Source of the DNA: Amphiura filiformis
Lineage: Eukaryota > Echinodermata > Ophiuroidea > Amphilepidida > Amphiuridae
Length of the DNA stretch: 64,000 bases
Assembly (NCBI RefSeq): GCF_039555335.1
Contig: NC_092642.1
Coordinates: 17,885,208 to 17,949,207 of the forward strand
Direction: 5' to 3'
Below the pieces are notes generated by a model. That model did no database searches and was not told where the DNA came from. It saw only the letters and a list, made by a program, of their open reading frames with translations. The position numbers and the translations under genes are program-made. Numbering within the stretch: position 1 is the stretch's first letter; the number at the start of each line of letters is the position of its first letter. Below, in pieces: positions 43,374-55,600 of this stretch.

Positions 43374-43995
43374 TCATTGATCAAAGCCAGGACTGCTTGA
43401 TTCTCTTGAATGTAGTTGGGCAATTGTACATCCCTTGCACCTATGGGATGATCTGGGATTCTATATACATACAGTGTCATGTTTGTTATGAGATCTACTA
43501 CCCACTTAGAATTAGGTCTCTCTGCTTTTGCATATTCCAAGGGGTCTCTTTTCAGAAGTTCTGCCAAAAATTTCATGAAATCTGATCTGTTTTGAACAAG
43601 CATGGGCGTGTTTAACAATCTGTTATTTGAGGAAGCATAATGATATCTAAGCTTTCCATCTTCGTTATTCTTCAGTACAAAACCATATGCAACATTGATT
43701 TTAAATGCTGTTTTTTGCTTATCAAACACACCTAGTGCTATCTCACTCAAATAATCCAAATCTAGAGATAATAGTCTAAAGTTATACATGTCTCTAATTC
43801 TTCCTTTTGTTTTAAAGTCTTTGATTTTCTGCCACTGTTTGCGGTAAATATCTTGTAACACTTCATCATCCCTCAGATGTTGAAACAAATCCTCAGTCGG
43901 TAGTTCTTCATCAGCATCAGTTGTTTCAAGTCGTTGTCGCTTTGCTGGTTGACTTTCCTCTTGGCTTGCATCTTTGCCGCTTTGAGCCAATGTTT
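43277..43995 (-). CDS. second coding exon of the zinc-finger/PolB gene
   Basis: It begins after a clean acceptor (polypyrimidine..TCTCACAG) at 43996 and joins in phase to the zinc-finger exon. It carries a basic NLS-like PAKRQRLE, then a region of about 190 residues conserved in character but not recognised (DMYNFRLLSLDLDYL, YHYASSNNRLL, YRIPDHPIGARDVQLPNYI). The frame runs out at 43277, but the polymerase reading frame begins to make sense in another frame from about 43373. The two blocks differ by a single-base offset at an A-rich run around 43361-43373, so one mutation, an assembly error or ribosomal frameshifting separates them. I see no canonical slippery heptamer. Confidence 0.75.
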
Positions 43996-45067
43996 CTGTG
44001 AGACAGAAATGAAAAAATGTGTACAGACTATAATTATGTATGATCAATATCAACATGCATGGGTCAGTGGAAGTGATTATAAACATATATAATATAGCAA
44101 ATATTTATACTAGCACAGTTGCTATGTATCTTTGCACACTCAAACTAAATATATTTGTAAAATAAAGAATTCAAACTTTAATAAAAACTCAAAAGAAGAT
44201 ATATTGCCAAAATTCTAAACTTCTTCCTTTTTTCATTTCTTTTTTCTTTATCGTTTAAAATATTGCAGGATATCATGAGTATGCTATTACTATATACCTT
44301 ATTGATCAGTTATGATAAATTGTGTGTGTGTGTATTAAATAAATTGTATAGCTTCTCAGGTCAGCGATTGATCAATATTGTGTAAAAATAACTTCCAGCT
44401 ACAGATCTGGGAAAGCCCTGTGCTATATTGACCATAGAGCCATGATAGATCTATTATGTCAATTGACCAACCTTACTAAATAAAAGGTCTTACTATTGAT
44501 CATTTCATCAAATAACTTTAACAACTACTATATCTAAGTGGGTGCAGGTAGATGGATCACCACATTTCACTCTTGAAAAGGTGCTTCATAAACATGGGGA
44601 ATTATTTGTGTGGAATTACTGGTCAAATTTGTCTCTGGATTTATCTTTGATAAAAAAATTGTAATTCATTTCTTTGTCAGGAACAATAATTTAACTGTAC
44701 AAAACATTATCTCAGTTGAATTGTGTGTTCTTTTATAGAATGAGTTATTATTATCTTCATTATGTGTATTCTACCACGTCTAGCTTCTTGAATCTTCTAG
44801 CATTATGGCGAGTTTTAAAAGCTATGCATTGCATAGACACACTTGTGTGGGGGTGTATGGGGGTGTGGATATGCATAGTTTGATGTTTGAGTGCGTATTT
44901 GTTTATAATGGTGTTTGTCACAGGGTTTGTTGTTGAAGTTGTTGTGTTGCTGTTTCTGTGTAGGGTGTGTATTTGACTGTCAAACAGACCATTGAACTGA
45001 GTTCAAACTCTTAATATAAACTAAATCAATCGAGTTATAATTAAACATACGAGAGTTCGAAACTTAC
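43996..45067 (-). other. intron of the zinc-finger/PolB gene
   Basis: GTAAGT...CTCACAG on the minus strand; AT-rich, with a GT-rich patch near 44845-44870. No ORF of interest. Confidence 0.7.
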
Positions 45068-45416
45068 CTTCTGTATGTTCTGTAGGGAAATTCTGCTTGG
45101 GAAGTCTTGCACCACAATCTTCCGTATGGGTATGAACAGTCCGTTGGTGACGCTTAAAATTATAGGCACGTGTAAAGGTCTTGTCACAAACATAACATTG
45201 TAGAGGCTCCTTGTGCCTCACATTAATAATTTCACCTCTGTCATCAAAATGAGATTTCCGATGTGCTTTTAAATTATCAACTCGTGAAAATGATTTCGTG
45301 CAAATGTCACAAACGAAGGATACTCTCACTTGGCTATGCTGGGTACGTAAATGACGTTTCAAATGATAGTTGCGATTAAATGTAGCATTACAGAAGGTAC
45401 ATTGGTGCTTTGCCAT
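45068..45416 (-). CDS. first exon of the zinc-finger/PolB gene: three C2H2 fingers
   Basis: Starts at the ATG at 45416 and encodes three consecutive C2H2 fingers (HQCTFCNATFNRNYHLKRH, FVCDICTKSFSRVDNLKAH, LQCYVCDKTFTRAYNFKRH) within about 100 residues. It ends at a textbook donor GAAG|GTAAGT in phase 1, and the exon at 43995 starts with the two bases needed to complete the codon. The intron is 1,072 bp. The fingers would give the polymerase a sequence-specific or TIR-binding DNA contact; that role is inferred. Confidence 0.8.
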
Positions 45417-46111
45417 GATTTTTAACTTTAGTCTCTTAAGATTGGCATGAACTTGCTGGATACGAAGTATCTTAATCAGGTAGTTTATGTTGTAACTTGA
45501 ATTAAAGCAAGCTCTAAGGCTGATTGGATCTTGGTAAGATCAGGAGAGTAAATGACCACCAGTCTTAATCAGACGCTCTTATATAGATAGGATCTGTATT
45601 GATCTAGACAAGTCCAGACATGTCTCCATTACATCATTGCTATTTTGGGCAATATCCATAACATCATTGCTATTTTTGGAATCAATTCTTTTGTCTTAAA
45701 ACAAGTCTAAACAAGTTCAAACTAGAAATTTACATGACGTCCTTGAGCTTAAGTAAATAAGAACGAGTCGTTGTCAAAATTCAATAAATATTATTGGAGA
45801 AGATGGTAAACAGAGTAATTTATTGATGATTGATCTTAATATTGATTGGAAGTCCTTGGTAGCATAATGTTCTGTTTTGTAAACAAAATATTGATACCTG
45901 TTGTTGTCAAGGACAGCAAGTATTGACTTTTTGCCTGAAGCTTTTCAGTAATGAGCTAGAATGAACTATTTATATTAAGATTTATGACAAGTTGAGAGTA
46001 CTATTACTTTCTAATGTTTTTGTTGTTTGGGTCTATTTTATAATATGTTTCAGTAGCATTTAGCCCATTATAATAGGCACGATGTACTCACTATAGGTGT
46101 AATTTATTAAA
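45417..46111. other. promoter-side spacer of the Polinton-like element
   Basis: Lies between the zinc-finger/PolB ATG and the right TIR. It contains a short direct repeat (TACATCATTGCTATTTT.GG / AACATCATTGCTATTTTTGG, 45630-45680). No gene. Confidence 0.5.
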
Positions 46112-46559
46112 TGACCAAACAAGATACCCGTAAGTTAGTATAAGTATAACATAGGTTACAATACCCTACAGTACTTTACACACTAGTAACACCTCTTGAA
46201 ATATCGGAAAATTTTATTTCACTTTAACCTACTGCAGTTGTTTTGGATTCTTAACAAAAACAAATATTTATACTGTTGTCCTTAACTACCATCCTATAAA
46301 CAACCTGCTACTGCCCCTGATTTCCAACCCTTGCCCCTGCTGTTCCTGCTCTTGCCCCTGTATTTTCTGCTCGTGTCCCTAACCACGCCCCCATAACCTT
46401 GAACAGTCCAATCAGAGGGCAGGATTTTGATGACTCACCCCTTGCCCCATTGGGATTGTCCAATCAGAGGGCAGGATTTGTCCCATATCCAAGCATATCC
46501 AAATCTGCCCCTGAAACTTGCTCATTCACCCTCCTGGAAACCTCCATACCTATACTACT
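46112..46559. repeat. Polinton-like right TIR
   Basis: Mirror of the left TIR. Read on the minus strand it carries the two CCTCTGATTGGAC boxes and a GGGCGTGG box pointing towards the zinc-finger/PolB gene. A plus-strand ORF crosses it into the otopetrin half, creating an artificial N-terminus (MNSPIRGQDFDDSPL..). Confidence 0.95.
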
Positions 46560-47613
46560 GCTCTGGACCTGGTTATCCCTTACATTTAGACCAATTTATG
46601 TTCTATCGGAAGACTGTGATCAGGAACCAGTCAATTCCTCCTACAAAAACGAAACTCTCTTGCAGAGAATCATTGAAAACACTAATAGCTTTCTCGAGCC
46701 ATTCCTGATTGAATTTTTAACCATTTGCATCGGAATTTTACTAAATCTTTGGAATTCTATGGACACCCACAAAACTATCACGAAAGAGGCCAACAGCATC
46801 AATGACCGCAGAAATACCACTTTCAACGACGAAGCCTCAAATGACAAGGATTACTGCGCCGTAAACGTAGATTTGGAGCAAGTTGAGGAAAGGAGTAATG
46901 TCGTTCGTCGAAGTAAAATCGTCACTACTTTGCTTATCGTTTTATCAGTGGTTCTATCATCCGGGTATGTTATGATGTACGTCATTTTCAGCGGTCATTT
47001 TGGGAAAGTCTTTGACATATCATACGAACATGTCATCTACGTCTACTTTGCCTACAGATTGGCACTTTTTCTTCCTTTGGCAATAGTCATCTTTCCCACT
47101 TTTAAAGCAACTTCACAATACCGGATGAGCTTAACGTCTCTGTCAACTCAGGCACTTGTACTGGTATTAGCCAATGTCGTAAACTATATCTTCTCCTTCT
47201 TGCACCTTTTTGTATCTTTGGTGGTTTTAAGTTTTCCTGATCCATCTAGTAGTATAAGTGACGGAGAATCAACATATCTATTCATTTCTGCTTGTGCTTA
47301 CATTTTTGAAAATTGGAGTCACACGTTTTTCATACTAGCGATGAGCAGACTTCACAAATCTGGTGTACCAATTTCTAACTTTCAAAAGTATGGTTTGCTT
47401 TATTCGGCTAATATCAATTTGTCGCAGTGGGCAGTTCAGAGTTTAAGCCACACATGGGCGACACACTATATGCCTAATCTTGTTCCAGGATTTTCGTATG
47501 TTTTTAGCAATATTACAACACGATTGATAATATTGATAGCGTTCCCTATAATGGATTTTTATCGATTTCATGCAGCTGTCATAGCTTATGAAATTCTCCA
47601 GAACTCGAAATAA
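46560..47613 (+). pseudogene. otopetrin-like gene, 3' half of the interrupted exon
   Basis: Resumes after the element with WTWLSLTF (intact paralogue WVWITVTL), then FLEPFLIEFLTICIGILLNLWN (the otopetrin-type P-F-x-x-E segment), a hydrophilic loop, and membrane segments at about 46930-47000, 47030-47100, 47150-47250, 47270-47350 and 47390-47560. It ends DFYRFHAAVIAYEILQNSK, matching the family's FyRfHsa..l.Ei ending. No internal stop. Translation can only reach it from within the TIR at this locus, so a normal channel is not made from this allele. Confidence 0.85.
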
Positions 47614-47799
47614 CAATAATATTTATATTTATATTGTGTGCATTCGTAGCTTGACCATCGTCTTACCAAGCTTATTATTCTTTAATATCGCACAACTTTA
47701 AACATAGAAAATTATCAACATGTCATTAACATGAACAAATTTTAATATTTCCCCGACTAGCCAGTACACATCAACGTTGAAACAATACTAGTGCATCTG

Positions 47800-48345
47800 G
47801 CCGTTTTAAAACGTTTTGTATGAAAAAATGTTATTGTAAACTATTCTTACAAACATTTTTGCCAAATATTGTGTCAATACTAAAATAACATTATGTTAAA
47901 ATGTTTGAACCCAGAAAACACAGAAATGTTCTTAAAATGTTTTTTCAAAACCTTTTAATAACATTTAAATGTCGGTTATACAAAGGTCATGAAAACGTTT
48001 TTAAAACGTTATTGAAAATATTTTGGGCAAACATTTTTCGCAAAATATTTTTTCAACCCCAAAATAACATTCTGTTTAGAATGTTTTGTATCAAGTTTTC
48101 AAGAATGTTTTTGGAATGTTATTAAAACGTTTTATACCCTTTATATAACCCGACATTGTAACGTTTTCTGTAAAACATTTTTGTTTGCTGAGCAGTAGAT
48201 TATCAAAAATGTTTTTTAAGGTTACGAAAACGTTTTATACTCTTAATATACCCTTTATTTAATCCGACATTTAAACGTTTTCTGACAACCTTTCCTAATC
48301 TTTTGCGAATGATGTCGAAAACGTTTTGTGTTTGCTGGGATACTA
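47800..48345. repeat. AACGTTTT-rich element with GTTTGCTGG end
   Basis: Dense degenerate copies of AAAACGTTTT and AACATTTTT units, with CCCGACATT..AACGTTTTCTG blocks and a GTGTTTGCTGGGA end near 48328. It is the inverse-oriented relative of 52851-53525. Confidence 0.8.
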
Positions 48346-48409
48346 CTGAATAAGACTTGTAAACGGCATCCACTTCTCCAATTATTGGCCAGCCCATCCA
48401 TTATGATAA

Positions 48410-48566
48410 GGATAATGAACTGAGTGCAATGCATTAGTCAAGATAATCGCACGCGCCGTGGAGTTATTGCATTTAGCTCGAGAGCCGATAGGCTCGAGAG
48501 CTAAATGCAATAACTCCATGGCAAGTGCGATTATCTTGACGAATCATTTGCACGAGTACATTATCC
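48410..48566. repeat. palindrome, arms about 75 bp
   Basis: GTCAAGATAATCGCAC..GAGTTATTGCATTTAGCTCG is mirrored by CGAGAGCTAAATGCAATAAC..GTGCGATTATCTTGAC. Arms meet at GAGAGCCGATAGGCTCGAG. Outer parts (GATAATGAACT / AGTACATTATC) pair imperfectly. Confidence 0.9.
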
Positions 48567-51079
48567 GTCATATACTGAGTGTATTAAAACAATAGGCAAT
48601 ATTAATTGCTGCATTCATTATATTGGTTTGAATATTAGGTAAAATATCTTAAATTTTAAAAACACCGTCAGGTCATTGACCAGGTAGTATTTACTAGTAA
48701 CTGGTCAAGAAAATCAATCACACTGTATAAGTTAGCTATCAATGGTATCGATTGCGCCATACGTCATACTTTAGTAACTTATTCACGCATGGTTTGTAAC
48801 CAATTGACTTTATGTTGTGATCATTTAATATCGTGGTTCCGAACACAGAGAGCACTGAAGCAGTTGACCTGGGAACAATCGATTTTGACGTCCCACTACA
48901 TGTAGTACTACGGTGAATGGAGATGAGAGAATAAACTTATATATCAATATCAACTGGACTTTCTAGTTGTACAATTTGAACTTTAAAATCTACTAATATT
49001 GTTAAAACACACGACAGTGAAATTTTTCAATTTGTTCAGCATTACAAAGCATGATCATGATATTATACGCTAGTGTGTGTTTCCCGGGCGTGTTTATGTT
49101 ATCTTAGATATAGGCCTACATGTAATTCATTTGTAAAATGCTGAATATTTTGTAATGGTGTCATCTTGTATAATTATGGTCCACCTGTTTTTAGCCCTTT
49201 TAATTAATAGAAGCTCGATTATTCTCATTTGATGTTTGATTTATTTGAGTTCATTAATCATAATTTATGGCAATGATAGTTGCAAAATAGAACAGTGTGT
49301 AACCTATGATTTACAAAGTGCGCATGAAAAAATACCATACCCTATAACTATTTTAACACCACAGAATGTATATTCGTACTTTTTTGGTGGTATATATATC
49401 GAACATAGTTATATAAGTTATATAGTAATGCGAAAGTAGTATTTCTAGTATTTGAGCGTGCACGTATTATCTAAAATCTATTGTTTAGCGTGCGGGTTTT
49501 AGATAATGTATTGTTTAGCGTGCAGGTTTATATAAACCTGCACGCGAAGTAGTTCGCGAAAATAATGCACGGGAGAAGAATACATAACGATGAATAGAAA
49601 CGGGCACTAGAAGTATATGACACGATATTGGATAGGCAAAAGACAAAATCCTATCTTTTATTCTCTGAATATTAACCAACATCGTCCTCAACGTAATTTC
49701 AAAAGGACTGGAAGAAAGTGATAGAAAAGTTGGACTTATGTCTTTTTCCATTTAAAAACCACATTCCATTTAATGTTTGAAATTGAGCAGTTTTGGACAT
49801 TCAAAATTCAAATTTTTCATAAAATGTTGAAGATGTTTTAATTTTAAGCAACATTTCTCAAAAGGGGTAATTTTGTGCTAAATTCAACTGGATTTCAACA
49901 TCTTGCAGGTTAATTTTTGATCAACGTTTTTAATAAATTAAAAAATACCAGAATAAATACAGCTGGATGGTCAATGTAGTCCACTGGGGTGTGGTTTTCA
50001 AATGGAATAACCCGATACAGATTTCTTCATAACCACACTCTGATACCGAAACTTACTGTATAGGTAGAATAAACAGTTATTGCTACGCATACCTTTGTTA
50101 TCTTCAATGTAAGTATAGTTTCATATCCTATATCAGGTTTTTAGGTTTGGATGTAAAAGGGAAAGTATAACAAGACATACACACTGACATACTCCCTATT
50201 CCAGAAAAATACAGCACTATTTTTTTTATTATTATTTTGATTCAAAAAATATTTTCCTGCTTAGACAAATGAAACATTGGCCAAATCTTAAAATGTGACT
50301 TTCATTGCCAGTTATAGAACTAACTAAATGATTAGGATTCAGTTATGTCTCATATGGCAAAATATTTCTTTTAATCCTAAAAATTTAGTGTTGTATTTTT
50401 CTGGAAAATGGAGTAGTGCTAGGAGTCAAAAACTAATGGTCTCCTGTCCAGTGGCACAGTTCATTCCTCCTCAAAATATAACCTCAAATTTTTGAACACA
50501 ATGCATTCCAACGTCATTCAACGAATGTATAAATACATATTGGTTTAAGAACTGTGTACATATAATAATTACATTGTGAGACCTTAGAACATGTTTCAAT
50601 CGAGGTTTCAGTTTACGTAGCTCTAGTGGCTAGGAGTGTGTGAACTTATAATGGTATGTTTGCCGTCAACGAAGACGTTTGTGTCTTTTTAAATTGACTA
50701 TTCTAAATTAAGAAGTTAAATACTTTCAACAAATTTGAAAAATTATGTGTCTCTAGAACATTAACACCATTTTTTGACGACAATTATCATTTCAACCTTG
50801 AACATAGCTTTTGTGTTCAACTTCGGAATATCACTCTTTCATAAATTTATAGATATCAAACTGAATTAGAGTACGAGGTAATTTTCTTGATTTTTTTGTC
50901 AAAAAAGGCATTTTTATTATGGTAGATATCAACGATCACTGAAAATGAGACAACACCGCTCAAAACTAATTCATGACGATTGTTCTGTCATTATGTCAGC
51001 TTTTTGTTCATATTTCATCAAGACAAAAGAGAAAAAGTTATATTTATGAAAAGAAAATCCCAAACACTCTTCTGAAAGA
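48567..51079. other. non-coding spacer
   Basis: No gene recognised. A perfect 26-bp palindrome (CGTGCAGGTTTAT/ATAAACCTGCACG) lies at 49519-49544, preceded by two further GTTTAGCGTGC.GGTTT half-copies (49480-49525). Confidence 0.45.
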
Positions 51080-51395
51080 TTCGTCTACCATATGTGTACA
51101 TTCATATCAAAACGATGCACTTGTCGGCTGCTACATGTGTCTCATTTCAAATGCTAGCTAGGAATAAATACTAGACTCATCTCAAGTGGAGGTCACTTCA
51201 AATCATCCCCAAGTCACATGGTTTAGGAATACTGAGAGCATTCCTTAACCATGTGATGTGGTAATTATTTGAAGAGAACTCCCCTTGAGATGAGTCTGGT
51301 TTATATTTTTAGCTATTATGTGAAATGAGACACATGTAGCAGCTGACAAGTGCATCATTTTGATGTGGATGTACACATATTTTACTGATCTTGAT
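51080..51395. repeat. inverted repeat, arms about 145 bp
   Basis: ATGCACTTGTCGGCTGCTACATG..TGAGACTCATCTCAAG-like blocks at the left are mirrored on the right (CTTGAGATGAGTCT.., GAGACACATGTAGCAGC). The turn is at GGAATACTGAGAGCATTCC near 51230. There are several mismatches and small indels. Confidence 0.85.
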
Positions 51396-52660
51396 CAGAT
51401 TCCAGCCGAACAATCACGTAAAGAGCCAGCTGGAAATGAAATGTACATGTCTTGCAAATGGCTGTGTTTAGCGTTGGAGCTATTTTGTGCTTTGATGACA
51501 ATGTTCAGTGTCGCCGACAATGGGGTGTAACGCGCTTTACCCCAAAGTCCGAAACAGGGTGACAAACAGAAAATTACTAGTAATAATAGGCATGTTCTTC
51601 AGAACTGGTGAAATATTACTTGGTTTGAGGTTAAAACCCATTGGGTGTCGACACCTTAAACCAACCTAACATCAAACTAGTGGAGTACCGGGTGGTGTCA
51701 TAAAAAATTCAAGTAACTTTAATACGGACTGTTAATGCCCTCTATAGTTTGCCCTAGCCATGCAGCCTATATATGTATATGAATGCTGGACAAAATCGAA
51801 CTGTTAATGCATTTAACTTTGTTTCTGTAAATCTGTGTTGTGGTCCTTATCCCCGACTGTCGTTTCTCCTTTTAGACTTATTTACCTCCGTAATTCACCC
51901 CTGGCAATTCTGGCTATATAAAGCAAGAATATAAGCAAAATTGACGGTATTACCAAGTTTGAAGTCCATATCCCTTGGTGGGTTAACATTTTTAACAACT
52001 CAAATGGTGGATCCACGATTAGCTTAAGTCATTTGTGTGTACCGGTTGAACAACACTTTACAGGACGAGTGTACATTACCATCCTACCTACTCATTCTAC
52101 CTACTATTTGTAAAAATATTTACTTTCAGACATATATGTGAATAAACTTGAACTTGAACTTGAACGTACTTTTTAGTCCTTTTATATTGTGTTTCTATTC
52201 CATTGTATTCCTCTTGTTCAATATGAATTAGCTATATAATGGCTACAACAATTAACTGTCCAATTAACGTAAGGGGAAGTAATTAATGGATTTTTATGAA
52301 GGATTGCGTCTGATTGTCGTCTGATTTGTTCATATAACAGCTAATATATTTGCTTTAAGATTATTTAACGTTATTTTTTGCCGTCAGTTCCTCCAAATTA
52401 TTAGTCATTTTATGTTGCTTTATAGTTTTGGCCAGGTTACAAATATAATGGTTAATGGTTTTCTTCGATAATAAAATTTTGCTTTCAATTCCTAGTTTAG
52501 AATCTAGTCTCATTACGTAGCTGAAAAGACCACTAATAACACAATATTGAGCTTTCAAACTTACAAATTTAGAATCTTGTCAGTTCTCCGTTCAAGGAAA
52601 CACGCTATTATTATTTTCCGATATTCCGATATCGTACATAGGCTAACTCCATCAGTTGAA
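51396..52660. other. non-coding spacer, 5' of the intact otopetrin-like gene
   Basis: No gene or repeat boundary recognised. Promoter elements of the following gene may lie near its end but none could be named. Confidence 0.4.
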
Positions 52661-55600
52661 ATGGGTTCGATAATTCAAGAGCTTGATAGGATGGACTCAG
52701 TACATGGGCGACACCAGGTAAGTTTTTATTTCTAAATTGATTTGAAGTTCACAGATCGGGGTAACTATTTTATTTTGTTTGTTAATATTAAAATAAGGAA
52801 CGATTCACGCGATTTGTCGAAATATGAATTTTGATAGTATGATACGTCCCCAGCAAACACAAAACGTTTTCGACATCATTCGCAAAAGGTTATAAAAGTT
52901 GTCAGAAAACGCTTAAATATCGGGTTATATAAAGGTTATATTAAGGGTATAAAACGTTTTCATAAGATTAAAAAACATTTTTTGATAATCTACTGCCCAG
53001 CAAACACAAAATGTATTACAGAAAACGTTTAAATGTCGGGTTATATAAAGGGTATAAAAGGTTTTAATAACATTCCAAAAACATTTTTGAAAACTTGATA
53101 CAAAACATTCTAAACAGAATATTATTTTGGGGTTGAAAAAATATTTTGCGAAAAATGTTTGCCCAAAATATTTGCAATAACGTTTTAAAAACGTTTTAAT
53201 GACCTTTATATAACCCGACATTTCAACGATATTAAAACGTTTTGAAAAAAAACATTTTAAGAACATTTCTGTGTTTGCTGGGTGCAAATATTTTAACATA
53301 ATGTTATTTAAGTGTTGACAAAATGTTTGTCAAAAAGTGTTTGCAATAATAGTTTACAATAGCATTTTGAAAACATTGTTAAAATATTGTTGTAGTGTGT
53401 TTTAAAACGTTTTCATGACCTTTATATAACCCGACATTTTAATGTTATAATAACGTTTTTACCTAAGCCAAAAGCCAAAGTATAACTTATTTAAAACCTT
53501 TTTAAAACGTTCTTGTATTTGCTGGTTCTGTGATGCAAAGATGAAGGCACATTGGTGCAGTAATTTCAATTTTAAATAACCGTTGATTAATATTTTACCT
53601 TATGTCGTTGACTGCAATGGCCAACAGTACATTATTTTAATAATCGTGCCTTTCTCATTGGAGAATCAATTCAATTGATAGAGCGTCAATATCATACGTA
53701 ATGTGTTTTCTGAAATGAAATTTGGTCGTAAACGATTTTATGTTATAAACTGAACTAGCCCAATTTGACGGCTTTACCGTGGCGTTGGCAAATTTATTGT
53801 AGCTTATTGTATAGCTAATTTTTTTCGATCGATCAAGATCCCAGTTGTAAAATTAACTTTTAATTTTTAAATTCTGGTTACGAGAAATTATTGCTTTGGC
53901 CTCAAATTGATACATTGACCGACCGGTGTATTTCATAGAATCTTACACGCACGAAGGTATAGTGTACGCCGAAGCCCGGGTGACGATGTCAAAGGTTTAT
54001 ATATATATTCCTACTTTTTCTTTTTCAGACTGCAATTCAACCACAGGGTGGCAGTAACGGCAATTACCATTCCGCTCTCATGCTGATATTTCTTCTTGGT
54101 AGTGCTGCCATCGCGTTAGCTTTCGTTCCTGTCCTGATTTCTTCATCAAACGAACCTGAAAAGATCTCGACCAACGCCAGAAACGTCACACAGCCAATTC
54201 ACACGCTTTGTACTATCACGGTGTCCGCCTTTTGTTTGTATTTCATTGGTAGAACGAAAACGTGGAAAAATAATGGTAAAGTAGACTTCATGGAAAGACA
54301 GTCACGAAAGTCAATCAACCTCTCTCAACACGTTTACCATTCCACTGATCATGACAAAATTTCAGACCACAATTTGACACCAGCGCGAACTGAAAATCGT
54401 CATGAAATACCTTTCTTGCAAATGGTAGTTGTGTTTGGCGTTGGAGCTGGTCTCTGGTTAGTGTGTAACATAATTTATATCATATGCTTCGAGGACAATG
54501 AACTATATTGGGTAACCCTTCTTGATGTGTTTACCTACTTATTTTACATAGTTATTCAGATTATTTTTCTTGCAAAATATGGCGGCGCCATACTTCCTAA
54601 CAACTGCTTATTTCATTATTCAATTGCGTTGATGATTGCTGACAAAGTCTGGGTGTGGATAACGGTAACTTTGGGAAGCTTTGCCAATATCATATCACAA
54701 AACGACATCGTAGGAAACAGCACCGCGGAAAACACTACTGAATCAACGTTTTACGAAGCCATCGAAATAACAATGGTATTTTTAGACCCATTCTTCCTGG
54801 AATTTTTGACCATTTCTATGGGTCTTCTATTCCACCTGTGGAATCTCATTGGGAAAGACCGTGTAGTGTCCAGAATGAGAGATAGCAGGATTACAACAGA
54901 TGTGAGACGGTATGCAGATGAAGTGTTAGATGACTACAGCTGCGTGATCGAATCCGATGAAGACCGTAAGCAGGTGTTGTGGTACTATAGTCCTGATGTT
55001 ACTGAGTCGGAGCAGTATGGACTTTTAAGGTCAAAGGTAAACCACCGCAACAAACGGTTGCACTCGAATGACAAAATCAAAACAGGTTTATTTACCCTAT
55101 TCGTCATTGTCACTCATGCAGGCTTATTCATATTTGATCTTGTCATTTACCAATTGCACCCATTTCTATCTTGGACCATTTTTGACCTAGGTAACACGCA
55201 GTATATGATAAACTATGGAATTCAAATTGCAGTCTTTTTGCCTAATATACTGGCATGTATTGTGACAACATATAAGATCTACCGAACGAATTCGTGCAGA
55301 TCACTCAGGTTTACGAGTAGTGACTATCTTTTGTTCATCACAGCTGCTGCAAGTTTCATTTGGTTCATTTTGAGGCTCATTGCCGCGACCACTATTTTGA
55401 GTATCAATGCAGATTACCTTTATGACCAAGCGATAATTGTTTTATGTTATGCGATATTGTGTATCGTACAAGTTTGGGTTCAAACTCAGATGCTTCTTGC
55501 TGCGAAAAGTGTCCACCAGATGGGTCGACCTATATCAAAATGTACGCGTTTCTGTTTGATATATCTCGTAGTAATAAACATATCGCGCTGGTTGCAAGTC

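Larger units (their letters stand above)
37666..46559. mobile_element. Maverick/Polinton-like element without integrase (8,894 bp)
   Basis: The element starts AGTAGTATAGG and ends CCTATACTACT, has inverted terminal repeats of about 445 bp and is flanked by perfect GCTCTG TSDs (37660-37665 and 46560-46565). AG...CT ends, long TIRs, a 6-bp TSD and a type-B DNA polymerase are the Polinton hallmarks. All genes lie on the minus strand: a spliced zinc-finger/PolB gene (45416-39894), an acidic zinc-finger gene (39323-38682) and a small ORF (38666-38445). I found no rve-type integrase, FtsK/HerA-type ATPase, cysteine protease of the Polinton type, or capsid ORF, and at 8.9 kb it is about half the usual size. 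The TIRs are nearly identical, so insertion is recent. Confidence 0.85.

Noticed and set aside
43355-43380. Programmed -1 frameshift in the polymerase gene
   Set aside because: The register change fits -1, but no canonical X-XXY-YYZ slippery site or clear downstream pseudoknot is visible; kept only as one of three explanations.
46399-46559. N-terminal 54 residues of the plus ORF reading into the otopetrin half
   Set aside because: These bases are the Polinton-like right TIR; the same peptide appears in reverse at the left TIR, so it is not native channel sequence.
53000-53300. 124-residue minus ORF and its partners at 47901-48397
   Set aside because: They are translations of the AACGTTTT-rich element and recur in both copies with frame changes.
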